From positions 1 through 26,521 of the forward strand of contig JANBQC010000397.1 in NCBI GenBank assembly GCA_027576995.1: a stretch of 26,521 bases of DNA, in the 5' to 3' direction. Positions 1-11,200 of the stretch are shown in pieces. Both the position numbers and the translations under genes were made by a program. This DNA is from Dimargaris cristalligena (taxonomy: Eukaryota > Kickxellomycota > Dimargaritomycetes > Dimargaritales > Dimargaritaceae). Positions within the stretch are counted from its first letter, which is position 1, and the number at the start of each line of letters is the position of its first letter. A model generated the notes under the pieces. That model was not told the origin of the DNA, searched no databases, and worked only from the letters and a program-made list of their open reading frames with translations.

Positions 1-264
1 AATTTTCGCTATTTCTATAGCCGTCGGGACTTATTATTCATTCCGCTTTATTAAGTTTTTCCCATCGCTGCACAACAGTTTTTATTACGTTTTGGGGCTA
101 TATAAATAGTGATAAAATAAAAATAAAAATGAAAATGAAATAATACCCTCGGGTACTCGAAAATAACTAAAACATAATCAAACTTCCGCAGAAGTACTAC
201 TGGGTAAATTCTTCAGCCTTGACTAAAAAGTTGTTTTTATTACTAAGATATTCCACTGAGTATT

Positions 265-640
265 TATACTAAAACTTTGGGATTACAAATTGGTAGATAT
301 TCAAAGACTAAAGATAAAAGATACTAAAAGATCAGACATATTTGTATAACCAAAACAAAAGTAAAGACAAGGGTCTTCAAATTGTATCATTGGTTTTTAA
401 ATGGTAAACCATTCATTAGTATTACTAAAACAATGGTAAAGAAAGGAAACTTCGAAATAATAATTGGATAAGTAAAATGATTATACCCATTGGTATAACA
501 AAAACAACAGCATTTAAAAAGGTACTTGTACTAATAATTAGTTAAGGCTAAAGTTATACACATTGGTATAATAAAAACAAAAGAATAAAAGGTATAAACG
601 AACTTATAATAGGTTAAAGGAATGGCTGATACTCGTTAAT
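265..640. repeat. degenerate tandem repeat, unit about 73-80 bp
   Basis: The words tatact, tataac, tattac, tataac and tataat, each followed by a run such as aaaac or caaaac, begin at about 265, 345, 420, 494 and 567. The steps are therefore 80, 75, 74 and 73 bp. Several copies are preceded by a form of cattgg and followed by A-rich sequence containing aaag or ggta. Copies are diverged and the ends are uncertain; further partial words occur near 665 and 711. No coding potential is associated with it. This was read by eye, so unit length and copy number are approximate. Confidence 0.4.
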
Positions 641-3600
641 AGAGTACAGCAAGGGTATAAATGTGATACTCAAAAAAATAAACCAATCAAAAAGAAATAT
701 ATAATCATTGTATAATAATAATAACTTATAAAAAGGGAAAACTTAGGCTAGCAGTGCCAATTCCTTGACTAATCACCTAAATATGGATAGTGGTTTCAAT
801 AAAAGATGAAAAATAAATAAGACAATGGTAAATACTACTATAGCTGTTTGGCTATATCACAACAGTTTGTTTTTGCCCCTAAAACGTGTTATTGATGTCA
901 TATTACCTGGACTCAGAGTTTTCTCGGGATGTTGGCCCCTTTGTTTATTTACACTGTTTACATTGAAAAGTGATCAGAAGACTACGAAGTGGTACATCTA
1001 TATGGAACTTATATGGATCGAACAGATATATCTAGTTGAAATAGTATTTTTAGATCGAGCACTGCAAATGATAGCGAATTCCGATAATACTACTGATCGA
1101 GTAGGTATCCTGAAATGAGGCGGTCGAATGGAAGTTGCAAGATTTTTGGTGATTTACGATAAATATATTTTTACATTTTACAGATTGGATCTAAAACCAC
1201 CCTACCCATACCATAGGCAGGCGCCATTGAAGCCTAAACGATTTTGGGCAATATGGGCCTTGTCCCTTTTACCAATAGAATGGGCCAAGCAGGAGCACGC
1301 TATGAATCTCGGGATATCAAATCTTGAGGGAAGGGATATGGCGCCAAATGTTTCACTTGAATAGTACTGACGTCTACTTTTCTCGGCGGCATGTAAAGGG
1401 TATTAGATAAAGATAACATTTAAAGTTAGTATTATAGTGGTGATTCCGATGGTTATCTATTCATTTACCAATTAGAAGCAATCGCGTACGCGTCTGTACT
1501 ACCATATCTGGGCTATTTTGATAATGTCAATTTTACTTGGGTAAGACCAAAGCACCAGTACACATTTCACCAAGTACACTCGGTTTACCATACTTCAATT
1601 GAAGAAATCTTATTCAGATGCTCCTGTTATCTAGTTTGTTTGTTTTTTTTCAAAAAATTTATGCCATCTCATCTATCCCCTATATAATATTCTACGTTGA
1701 CTTCACATAATTAGCTGAAATGTTTTACGAGTGGTCGACATTGAAACGAAGTAAGCGTAGGAGGGCAAACAATATTAGTCGAGTTTTGCCAGCCATCACC
1801 CTGAAAGCTTTGCCTTGTGACCTCGATATATTGTTAACCAGCTTTTAAAAAGGGATATCCTGAGATATGTATAGGCACTAAGTTGAACGCACTTTAAATG
1901 TTGACTCTTTTCTTCCAGGAAAGTAGCTGAAATGTGCCAGCCATTTGTTTAGTTTACATTTATTACAAATGGTGTAGTATACCGACCACCATATATACTT
2001 TAAATCCAAAGGTATCGATAACGTCATTATATACACGTAGACACTCAACAGGTTAGTTAGTATCGTAGCCACCCACCGATAGAAAGCCAAGCACGGCGTG
2101 AGTCATATTAGGTGGGCAAGTGGGTTTATTAATACAGCAATCGCCGAGGTTCCCCATTTATGCTGAACAACCTGGCTTCAGTATTCGTTTAATCCCCAAT
2201 ACCAACAGGCTAATTATTATCGCCACATGGTTATTGCACCCACTAGCAATGTGATAGTACATTATTTTTGAGATAACGAGCCTGATATCAACTACCTTCC
2301 TTCATATACCCACTTTCTAAGCAAAGTAATTCCAACTGCACCAGCTGGCACAACATTAGTCTACAACATTGTCCCTTATTATGGATAGTTTTACTAGACA
2401 AGAGCGCCTCACAGCTACTGAGTCTCAGTGACTAATCTCACCAAGCCGATAGGTGCCCTCAATCCACCGATAAATTAGGACTACAGGCTAAACTAAGTAA
2501 CCAGTCGCTTTGGTTTCAACCATTTCGTTATTCTACTATGTGCCCAATATAAATAACCTGGTTCCATAAAGTGTCAAATATTAAAGAGCAAAGACTAGAC
2601 CGTTTTATGGGGCATATTGGATATATCCCTATTTTATTATTGAACAATCTTGAACAGAAAACAATCACCACTGACGTGTTCAAGAAGGCCAATCTTCATT
2701 TCCGCCGTCTTCTCATATAATTAAAGTGGCAATTCGCCCCTTCTTTCTAAAACGTCATGCCAGGGAGAGAGTTTCTTTGATCACCGTGGGGTCAGTGACG
2801 CAGCATACCGGATTTTACTGCCACCATACTCTTCCAGGATGAAATTCCATGCATCATGAATAGACAACGAATTTCCCAGCTTACCCCCAGTTAATTTATC
2901 ACCACACACTTCGCTATCATTCGCTGCGGTGTAGATTAGTGCGGGGAAAGTAGTGGTGATGGGGAATTGGGTTACTCTAGGCTACGGTGTATCCGCCTAT
3001 TTGAACTAATGGTATGGTTCGCACCAGTGTCCTGCCGTTTCGGGTTGGGTTACACCAACGTGAACCAGGCTGCTGTACAATGAGGCCAGGTAGAGGAGTG
3101 GGTGAAAACGTTCAGTCATCTATTTTTAGGCTGTGGTCAGCCAACCGATCAGGCCCTTCAGTCGAGTGATTGTCTCTCCCCCTCGCTGCCGGTTATATAC
3201 GCCTTGACGATTACGCCTGCTACTGCGCAGTAGTATTGCCGAAGCTTCATTGTGCCAGGGTAATGGGGGGGGGACGTTTAGTTGACTGTGCGGTATATAA
3301 CTATAATAGATAGTTTCAACAAAACTGTAAATAACCGTGATGTAATGTTAGTAGGCCCACCACCACAATACAAACCACGAGTACCCTCCCTGTTACTGGT
3401 AATCAAACCGGGGTCCCTGACAACGGCTATCCTTTTGAAGACTATGGATAAATGGTTATTTTATTATACAACAGTGGTCGGTATAATGTATGTATATGGA
3501 ACAGGGCTGGGGGGACAGCGGCCAAGCATAGAACAGTTCGCCGGTTCCCTCGCCTTGTCATGAATGGATGGGGGGGAGAGGGGATATGCCAATGATGGAA

Positions 3601-4095
3601 TGTAATGGGTCATTTCAAATGAATCAGGACGCACAAAAACACAGGGAAAGCACGAATAAGTGTCGACATAACTTTAGGGTTCCGAATGCAATTTTAAAAC
3701 CCTGAAAGCAGACATGGTGGAGGGATAGCGAAACACTAAACGTAGGTGAAGAGGTGATGATTGAGGGGGGTGGGGATGGGATCTCACCTAACAAGGCCAA
3801 TAAGCACTCCATAAGGATGCGTACATTAGGATACAGGGGACCAGATTTTTTTTCAAGCTCCGGAGGGGTAATATAATCAATATAAGTACGAAAAAGCGGG
3901 ATAATGGGCGAGAATGGGAGAAGGGGGGATATAAACGGCGAACAATAGGGAGAGTAATGTATATATATCAATAGGTGTAGTGCGGCGGACAGAAGGCATC
4001 GAGTCGAGAGCTAATCGGGATGTAGAGAATACCTTGTAAGTTATAGAATAATAATAGTAATAAAATAATAGAAAAAAAATCTACAGTCAAAGGTT

Positions 4096-4101
4096 TTTAT
4101 T
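4096..4101 (-). promoter_or_regulatory. candidate poly(A) signal of the forkhead gene
   Basis: TTTATT on the plus strand reads AATAAA on the minus strand, about 127 nt downstream of the forkhead stop. Similar AATAAA elements sit about 110-160 nt after the RPP14, Hsp20 and NDP-kinase stops, so the spacing is consistent across the window. There is no direct evidence of cleavage here. Confidence 0.35.
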
Positions 4102-4227
4102 TTAAGGAAGTGGGGGAGGGGTGGGGTTCGATAGTTCGAACAGGTCACTCCCATCGTCCATGTGGCGGGTAGGCTAAACCGGATGGAACTAACCCCCTTT
4201 TGACCCTAGTCGGATTGAGCCATCCCT

Positions 4228-5559
4228 CTATTGCTCCGAGTAGTCATTTTTGGGCATCATGTTGGATGAAAACGGGTGATGGGGATTGTGAGTGTGCCCC
4301 TGGTCATAGTGGTGAACCTGGGGATCGGACATGGGGTCGTGGTGGCCCATGGAGGCGGCCGAGACAGCCGCTATGGATGAAGCCGCGGCCACCGCGGCCG
4401 AGTGGGTGGTGGGCGGACTCATGGTGGGATTTTGGAGATAATGTTGGGTGGAGCTGGGGAAACTGGGACTGCTGTAGGGGCTCACCATGGAATGGTGGAA
4501 CGATCCCATGGTCGCCCGGTTCTGGACGGCCCAGTGGGAGTGGGTATGTGAAATGGGTGACGCCACATGCGGACTAGCAGCAGCGGCGGCGGCCGTGGCC
4601 GAGGCTATCATCATGTTGGCTCCGTACGTCGGGGAGGTATTCGCCGAGTTGATCCGCATGTACGGGGAGTACATATTCGACATGTCCATCGCGGGATTGT
4701 TGGCGGTCACCACTCCGGCGGCGGTCGCGAAACCCGGATGGGCCGCATGCGGGTGACCGTGATGATGGGGACTATGGTGGGGGTGGTGGGTCACGTAGTG
4801 GGGGGCAGCGGTACCACGCATGTAGTCATTCATGGGATTCCGGTAGGGCATGCCAAAATAGGGATGCGGATCGCTCGTGGACCGGCCGAACCGGCTCTTG
4901 GGCCGCATCGACTCATCGACGTAATTCATATCAATAGTCCAGTAAGCGCCCTTACCCGGCTCGTTGATATCGCGGGGTACCCGGTGGAAGGCCTTGTTCA
5001 GGGAAAGGTTGTGGCGGATGGAGTTTTTCCAACCACTGGGCGCCGTTTTAAAGTAAGGATAACTGTCCTGCACCCATAGGTAAATGGAGTTGAGGGTCAG
5101 TTTCCGGGCCGGGCTGCTGAAGATGGCCTTCATAATAAGACTGGCGTACGATAGCGTGGGCTTGGCGTTCGGGTTGGGAGCTTCGGCCTCAGCTGGGTTG
5201 GTCGATGAAGCGCCAGTGGCCGACGGCGTGCCACTGCCGCCGTCTTGATCCGGCACGGGCGATGGCCCGTGTGGACTAGCGGCGGAGGACGAAATGGGGG
5301 TGGACGTCGTGGGGTCCATTAGGGGAGTAAGCTTGCCGGGCTGCGACAGCAGGGGTTGCTGCTGATGATGTTGTTGCGGGCGGTCGTAGCTTGTGGAGGG
5401 GGTCGGCGGGTTCATGGGAATGAAACCGGGTGACAAATATGATATCGTGGACGGTTTAGCAACCAGGTCGGTAGGCGCAGATACGAAGCCGGGGTAGTAC
5501 GAAGAAAGAGACGAATCGGTATTCGAGGCAAACGTATGGATGGGGGAGAATGCAGCCAT
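4228..5559 (-). CDS. forkhead (winged-helix) transcription factor
   Basis: A 443-residue single-exon protein. The frame stays open up to 5694, but the codon there is GTG; the first in-frame ATG is at 5559-5557 with G at +4, so I start there. The forkhead domain covers about residues 133-213. It opens with [10 protein letters not shown], contains the DNA-recognition helix [13 protein letters not shown] (176-188) and ends in GKGAYWTID, all hallmarks of a functional domain that binds RYAAAYA-like DNA in the nucleus. The N-terminal 130 residues are Pro/Ser/Thr/Gln-rich and disordered. The C-terminal 230 residues contain a His-rich stretch (about 258-275) and an Ala run (about 321-328), typical of a low-complexity regulatory tail. 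No FHA domain is visible, so this is not the Fkh1/2 or Fhl1 type; Sep1/Hcm1/Mei4-like factors are closer in layout. Cell-cycle or developmental roles are usual for the family, but the subfamily is not settled. Confidence 0.93.
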   Translation of the reverse strand: MAAFSPIHTFASNTDSSLSSYYPGFVSAPTDLVAKPSTISYLSPGFIPMNPPTPSTSYDRPQQHHQQQPLLSQPGKLTPLMDPTTSTPISSSAASPHGPSPVPDQDGGSGTPSATGASSTNPAEAEAPNPNAKPTLSYASLIMKAIFSSPARKLTLNSIYLWVQDSYPYFKTAPSGWKNSIRHNLSLNKAFHRVPRDINEPGKGAYWTIDMNYVDESMRPKSRFGRSTSDPHPYFGMPYRNPMNDYMRGTAAPHYVTHHPHHSPHHHGHPHAAHPGFATAAGVVTANNPAMDMSNMYSPYMRINSANTSPTYGANMMIASATAAAAAASPHVASPISHTHSHWAVQNRATMGSFHHSMVSPYSSPSFPSSTQHYLQNPTMSPPTTHSAAVAAASSIAAVSAASMGHHDPMSDPQVHHYDQGHTHNPHHPFSSNMMPKNDYSEQ

Positions 5560-6890
5560 CCGGCAAATTGGGCGTGTGGCAACCAGGTAACTCAGACCCG
5601 TTGGTATGAGCGGGAAAGCCGAAGATTGGGGGGAGGGAAGTGAAGGGGAGAAAGAGAGAGAGAAAAAGAAACGGCCCGGGCGGTAAAACTGCACGGATGG
5701 TATATGGCGTGAGGGTTCAGAGGGCTGACTATATAATCACCGCGGTGTAATAAAGAGTGGGAACCGGGAAGGGCGGTGGGTGTGCGTGTGTAGGTGTATG
5801 TGTGCGTGGCTGGGTGTTTAGTATAGGGATTCTATCGGGGTCGAAATAACCCAACGCCAACGGAGAGGTCGAGAAGCAAACCGAGGTAATAATGAAACAG
5901 GGAACGGCAACCCGGGTATTTGGGAGACAGGATACACCGAAACGCCACAGGGAATAGTAGCTGGGACACGTCAATTTACAAACTGCGGGATACTGTGGAC
6001 AGTGGGCGGGGTAAGGGGTTGCACAACGCCGAAAACGGAGGGTTCAGTCGCAGTGGTGTACACGGGGGAGGGGTAATAAATGAAGGTTGAAAACAATAGG
6101 AGATACTGTAGTGTATAGTAGGAGAAAGCGAAAGGAAAGAGGTGTAAGTCTTTTCTAATATAGGTAAGAATACGGGCATGCAGAGATTTTTGGACAGTGA
6201 CACACAACACGGTGGAACAGTCTAGGGATGAATGTGCATGTTATTTTTTCTTTCTCCCAGGAAAACCGAGAGAACTGCCGATTAATATAGGGCCCGGGGG
6301 GATTTAGAATAAATTCCACGGGAATCAACAAGCCACCAAGGAATGGTACAAGACCACTTAAAAACGAAGATGGGATAAACGGGGCTTGCGGGTACACGGA
6401 GGGAGGGAGGGCTTAAATCAATCTAGGTATATATAAATATATGTAATATAATATATATATATATATATACGGAAAGAACTGTTGAGTATGAACAAAAGAA
6501 AAGGTGGCGATGGATGCGATGTGACGCACTGTGGTGAGGGGAGTTCGAATGGAAGAAACGGGAAGAAAATCGGTGCGGGTGGGAGGCGATGGTTGTTGTG
6601 ACAAGTTAAGGGAATAAGGCAAAAGACACAATGACGGGGAGGGTTGAAGATGTTGGTGGTAAGAAAGGAGGGATGCCGTTGGGGAGGATGGCAGGGCCCT
6701 TGGCTTTTATATAGGCCCAGGTGGGTGGGAGGATTGGCTGCTGGGGATTATAAAGAGAGAGATTCGATATGACAAGGGGGGGGTTGAAAGAGAAAGAGGG
6801 AGGGAGAGGTGCTCACTGCGCGACTCTATGGACAGGGAAGCTGGTCGGAAGACGGAAGAGCAGGAGAAATAGGGCCAAGCGGGGTTGGCT
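5560..6890 (-). promoter_or_regulatory. long leader/promoter region of the forkhead gene
   Basis: No recognisable gene. On the minus strand this stretch is strongly pyrimidine-rich (plus strand full of GGGA, GGAGG and AAAGAGAG), a common feature of fungal promoters and 5' leaders. It also holds an alternating AT tract at 6451-6469 within an AT-rich patch (about 6425-6470) and an 8-G run at 6776-6783. Short frames on the minus strand are of low complexity. It plausibly carries forkhead regulatory elements and perhaps an untranslated exon, but I cannot place a transcription start. Confidence 0.35.
6451..6469. repeat. (AT)n microsatellite
   Basis: An uninterrupted 19-nt alternating A/T tract inside an AT-rich patch upstream of the forkhead gene. 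No gene can be placed around it, so I cannot say whether it is intronic, like the tracts at 19132 and 19509. Confidence 0.9.
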
Positions 6891-8000
6891 AGCCTAAGAA
6901 CAGTAAGCCTGACCTGGACTGAACCCCCACTGCAGGAATGGCGGCGGCGGCAATAGCAGCAGCAGTAATAGCAGCCAGCTGCAACGGTAGAGGGCGTCTT
7001 GGTGGTGGATCCAAGAGCCAAGCTGCCTGAAAGGTCCTCCTCCCTCGTTCTCTCGCCCCATGTCCGCCGCTTTACTACGGTCCAGCCAACAGGAATTGAA
7101 GGTCCGCTTCCTAAAAAGGAACATCGTCCACGAAGACCAGTGGAAGGACACCTGCCGCACCAGGCCATACCACCCAGTGCGGAAATGGCCTATTGTCACG
7201 GCAAAATGGGGGAATGGCCCGACCGAGGGTGGGGAGGGGAAAAGAGGGAGGGGAAATTTAGCAATGGGACGAGGCAGATGACGAAAGGATCACTACTTCC
7301 TATAGCCCACCCCAGATTGTGGGCCGTATATCACAATGGTCCGAATTATACACACTTATATATATATATATATATATATATGGACACGCCAGCAACCCGG
7401 GAATCATCGCGCTACCTTCATCGATACTCCGACGAACGGATAGGCGTCGAGAAGATGATGATGATGACGAGGACCCCACCTGCCTGGTTTTGCTTGGGAG
7501 TTCGTTGGGCCTGGGCTGGCGCACACACCCGACTGCAGCCCGTGGCCTGGCGGTCCCAAACCAAATCCATCCCGCACCCCACGTTTCCCCCCGTGCAGTG
7601 CGGAAAACTGAAACAATAGGCGTTCCCCGTGGACTGTATACTGGGCTAATGAACCGTCCCTCCCTCCCCAATTCCCACCCATCTTCGATCGATGGCGGTG
7701 GTCATTTCAGTGTAAAAGTGAGAAAAAAGAGGGATGGACACCACTACTGGTCCAGCGCAAGGTATAATGAGAGAGGAGAGAGGAGGCCCTCTTCTCTTTG
7801 GTTCGGGCCAACACTGTGGTCGCACTACCGGGGGGCTTTATTTGGACTATTTCTCTCTCTCACCCAAGAGGTCGTCGTGGTGGCCCATAATGGCTACCCA
7901 GTATTTCCGGCGGCTCATTGGCTTGAGATTTATTTTTTTCTTCCGTCTTTTTTGTCGTCACCCTCGGCGGCTTAGCAAATTTAGGCAGTAGCCCATCGCA
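6891..8000. other. unassigned stretch with overlapping weak ORFs
   Basis: Moderately GC-rich, with open frames on both strands and no recognisable domain. The frame opening at 7319 on the plus strand runs about 218 codons to 7975, but it starts at GTG, passes through a TA microsatellite and is low in complexity. A 73-codon ATG frame on the plus strand (7060-7281) follows a pyrimidine-rich leader and looks coding for its first 50 codons; I could not identify it. GGC/CAGCAG-type trinucleotide runs at 6938-6980 and ATG/GAT runs at 7455-7470 explain the Leu/Pro and Asp/Ser tracts in translation. A degraded gene or an unrecognised spliced gene is possible. Confidence 0.3.
7357..7381. repeat. (TA)n microsatellite
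   Basis: A 25-nt uninterrupted TA tract, the longest in the window. It lies in unassigned sequence; any ATG frame beginning immediately after it (7380) is not supported by homology I recognise. Confidence 0.9.
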
Positions 8001-8262
8001 GATTCACTGTATGACTTGCCAACTGGAAATAAGTTGGGGTGGCCACTCACTACTGGTCCGTTGAACTCCGCGGTGTTAAACGGCCACCACTAATTTACCT
8101 ACGGACAAGTCGAAGGTGAGAAACCCCTTGGGATTATTGGGCTACTGAAGTCTGTGATCACTTGCTGTGCCCCCCCCTCACTACTGGGTTGTTCAAGGTG
8201 CGCGGCCTCCTCCCTCTTTCCATTGGTTCAACCTGTCAATCGGTCTTACCGCCCACTACTGG
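7742..8262. repeat. four dispersed copies of the 9-mer CACTACTGG
   Basis: Exact copies, all on the plus strand, occur at 7742-7750, 8048-8056, 8179-8187 and 8254-8262. The first two extend to CACTACTGGTCC. Flanks otherwise differ, so this is a recurring short word and not a simple tandem duplication. Spacings are 306, 131 and 75 bp. It could be a binding-site cluster or the remnant of a repeated element. No gene is assigned on either side, so any target is unknown. Confidence 0.6.
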
Positions 8263-11200
8263 CATTCTGCGGCGCCCATTAATAATAATAGAAGGGTATA
8301 TGGTGTGGTGCCCTTAGAGGAAGTCAAATAACATGTATAAATCTGTATTTGGTGGTTGATCTGACCTGGATCAAAAAAGTGATTGAGCGCCTTGCGTAGA
8401 ATTCATTTACTACAGTCGAGGGTCATTCAAAGTAGGGAGAGGCATGCATGGCATATGATGAATAATTTTTTAAAAAAAATATGGTAATGGCAAACCCGAT
8501 AATAAAAATGGGTGAACGACATGGGTAATGTGAGGAAGGATGCGAGAGAGAGACGGAAGTGAAAGGAGAACAAGGACAGGGAGAAAGAGGAGGTGGAGGT
8601 GGGGGGAGGGGCGCGAGTTACATGAACTGAACGACTGTCAATGGCTAATATCACGACTGCTACTTCAACCTACATATGCCCATGTAGGATCCAGTATATC
8701 AGACCCAAAAAAAGCACCCTAATTACGGGCGGACTCTCCGTTGCTTCACACTCCGGCGTCACACCGGTCAACCAACCGACATTGACGGGCATCGGTATAA
8801 TACAGGGGCAAGCGTATACACGGTTGAAGCTTTGCAGATTGCGTCGGATAACTCGACCGCGGCTCGCGACTACGCTAATTAGCGGGTCCACACCCCCCCT
8901 TAATGCTTCCCCCTTCGGTGAGCCTCTTCTCTTCTGCCTAGTGGTGGTCTATCGTCATGGCAACCACGCTTCCATCTCCCCGCCTGGCTTCCGTGCGAAG
9001 CCCAATTTGGTCCAGTCACGGATCCCTGGCTCATCGCCAAGCAACTTCCATTGACCCGGAATACCCACCGTCCTACCACACCCATTGCACAAATATTGGC
9101 ATACCCATCTCCCATCGGAACGAGTGCTTCCAACCCCACCAAACATCTGGAATCCAGCTCCCGCCAGGCAAATAAACAGACTTCTACCCAAGTTTCCCCG
9201 TTCGTAGTAATACTTGTACTGGATAGTTTACATTGATCCCCGCGCATTGGTCACTTAGGGGTCTGTGAATGGGGAGGAGGTGGTCCAAAAGCTAGGGCTT
9301 TCCCGACCATAGGGTTCTTAACGTGCGGCGTAGGACCGTGGGCCTGTCAGGGCGGGACAAAAAGGTTGGGGAACCGGATTCCCGACTCTCTGGTCAACCC
9401 AGTGACTTTTTTCATGTGAGAAGAACCCGGTATATGTGAACCCCGACTAATTCCATCTGGGGAACCTTCATACTAGGTTCAATCGCATCCCAGTTTTATA
9501 TTACACCGCGACTCAGGATTGCGACTTATACTTGACCAGCGTCCCCAGGCTCATAAATGATTATTTGAAGTTTGGGGAAGGGGACATGTGAGAATAGGGT
9601 GCGAGGCGGCTCGGAAGAGGGGGGGAGTGGTCATCCCAAGACGAGAGAGGGCGCCTTACATACCACATAACACATATGCCATATTTTACTTTACTTAGTT
9701 TTATTGAACTTGGCATTATATACACTACTTGCCCTTTAATATCCCCTGAAAAGCCCACCTTTCTCCTTATGGATCGTTTCTTAAGACCCCAGTCAGTAGG
9801 ATGAACATCATGTCGAATTGGGAAGGACTAGGAGGCAAATGGAAAGGAGGTACTGTGCCCGGGGACCTCTCCTTTATGGTCGTAGTGTACAGTGGTATAG
9901 GGAAGGGGAAATAGACTTGGCTATCTTCATCATCGCCCATACAGTTCGGTGGATGGACCAAAATAGAGTAGCTCATCATCGGGATGGCCGCCCTTGTCGA
10001 CGGACCCGCGCCTCATTCTCGGCCCCAGTAATTAGCCGTGGATTGCCAGCGTACCCTGAAAAAGGTCGGTCATCCGGGGTGCAGTGTGTCGGGCGTGTGC
10101 GAATATTTGACGGGAAGCGGTGGCCCGAACTAGGTGGTTTCGATTGTGTTTACGAAACAGTCATCGGGAAGCCAGTAAGTGCATCGAACCCCTGCCCCTG
10201 CCCCTAGGTGAGGGAGGGGGGATACCGACAGCAGGTAGACAGACAGGCAGATAGGCAGGGGGTGGGTGACGAGAGGAAGGGAATACACAAGAGCTTCTTG
10301 CTATAGTAATGTTAATGGCAATGGTGCTCATAACCACAAGCCGCGACTCCAAAAATGAGCCAGGGTACTCCTCCCGCAGGGTATTATTATGTTGTTGGAG
10401 GGAGGGGATTGTTGACGAAGGAGCCAAACCTCACTTATTATGCCATCGCGCGCCCACAATTAAGGGCTTTTGTCGGTCTTGTTTACATCTCGAGTAGACC
10501 CCACGAAGTAGGGAGGGGCTAAGGTTAGTTAGTCCACGCTCGAAAGAAACGGGGACTAATTAGGCAGCGGCCATGGGGGAAGGGACATTCAGTCGGAGGT
10601 TATACGGGACAGCCGTTATGCATCAGGAAGTATCGCAAGGCGCATGGCCCTATTGCCCCCCCCCTTCCACTCCCCTTAATGATGGGGGCGGCCTTCACCA
10701 CTTTCTCCTCCTCCCTGGACATCACCAACGCCTCCATTAAAAGGTATGGTCCAGTGATTTATCAGTCGAGGCATAATAAGGGTTGGACCGATTTTCGTTG
10801 AATAATGACGAGGCACTTTCCGACCGCGCCTCCCCCACCCTGTCAGGGATGCTGGGGATTGCCCTACCTCTGAATACAGGTAATTTCCACCCGGTTAAGG
10901 AAGGATCTAGACACCTACTGACTGAACATATATCATTGCTGCGTGGCAAAAAGAGAGTGACGGGTACAGTTCAGTCAAGGTGCAGCGGCTCGGAGCTCAT
11001 TTACGGGAAACCCGTTCCAGTCGTGGTGCTGCGTGAAATAAAAAAAAAGCGAGAGAGGGGGAAGAACGAGAATGAAAGATAAGGAAGGGGAGGGATGGAC
11101 GAAGTTGCTAGGGAAAGACATAACCCATGCGCACCTACATTAGCCCACCTAATAACCCGCCCCACCAACCGTGAATTCAATTCGAAATGCGACCAAATAC

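Larger units (their letters stand above)
1..4227. other. AT-rich gene-free region
   Basis: I find no gene here that I can support. The sequence is AT-rich, densest in A/T over the first 800 bases, and rises in GC towards the forkhead gene. Open frames are short (the longest about 115 codons), often lack an ATG (those at 3282 and 3971 open with TTG and ATT) and match no family I know. A 9-G run lies at 3265-3273 and a perfect 14-bp palindrome at 3220-3233. The last 130 bases probably hold the forkhead 3' UTR. Confidence 0.5.

Noticed and set aside
4120..4145. TTCGA-containing dyad resembling a T-loop near 4126
   Set aside because: The TTCGA words form a small local repeat only. No A-box, anticodon arm or acceptor stem is present.
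4487..5079. Plus-strand frames opposite the forkhead coding region
   Set aside because: They are antisense shadows of a GC-rich conserved gene. Their Gly/Val/His-rich content reflects the complementary Ala and His codons.
5557..5694. Extending the forkhead protein to a start at 5694
   Set aside because: The codon at 5694 is GTG. The first ATG in this frame is at 5559, and the extra 45 residues come from pyrimidine-rich leader-like sequence.
7319..7975. A 218-codon plus-strand frame
   Set aside because: It begins with GTG, translates a TA microsatellite as an Ile/Tyr repeat and shows no domain.
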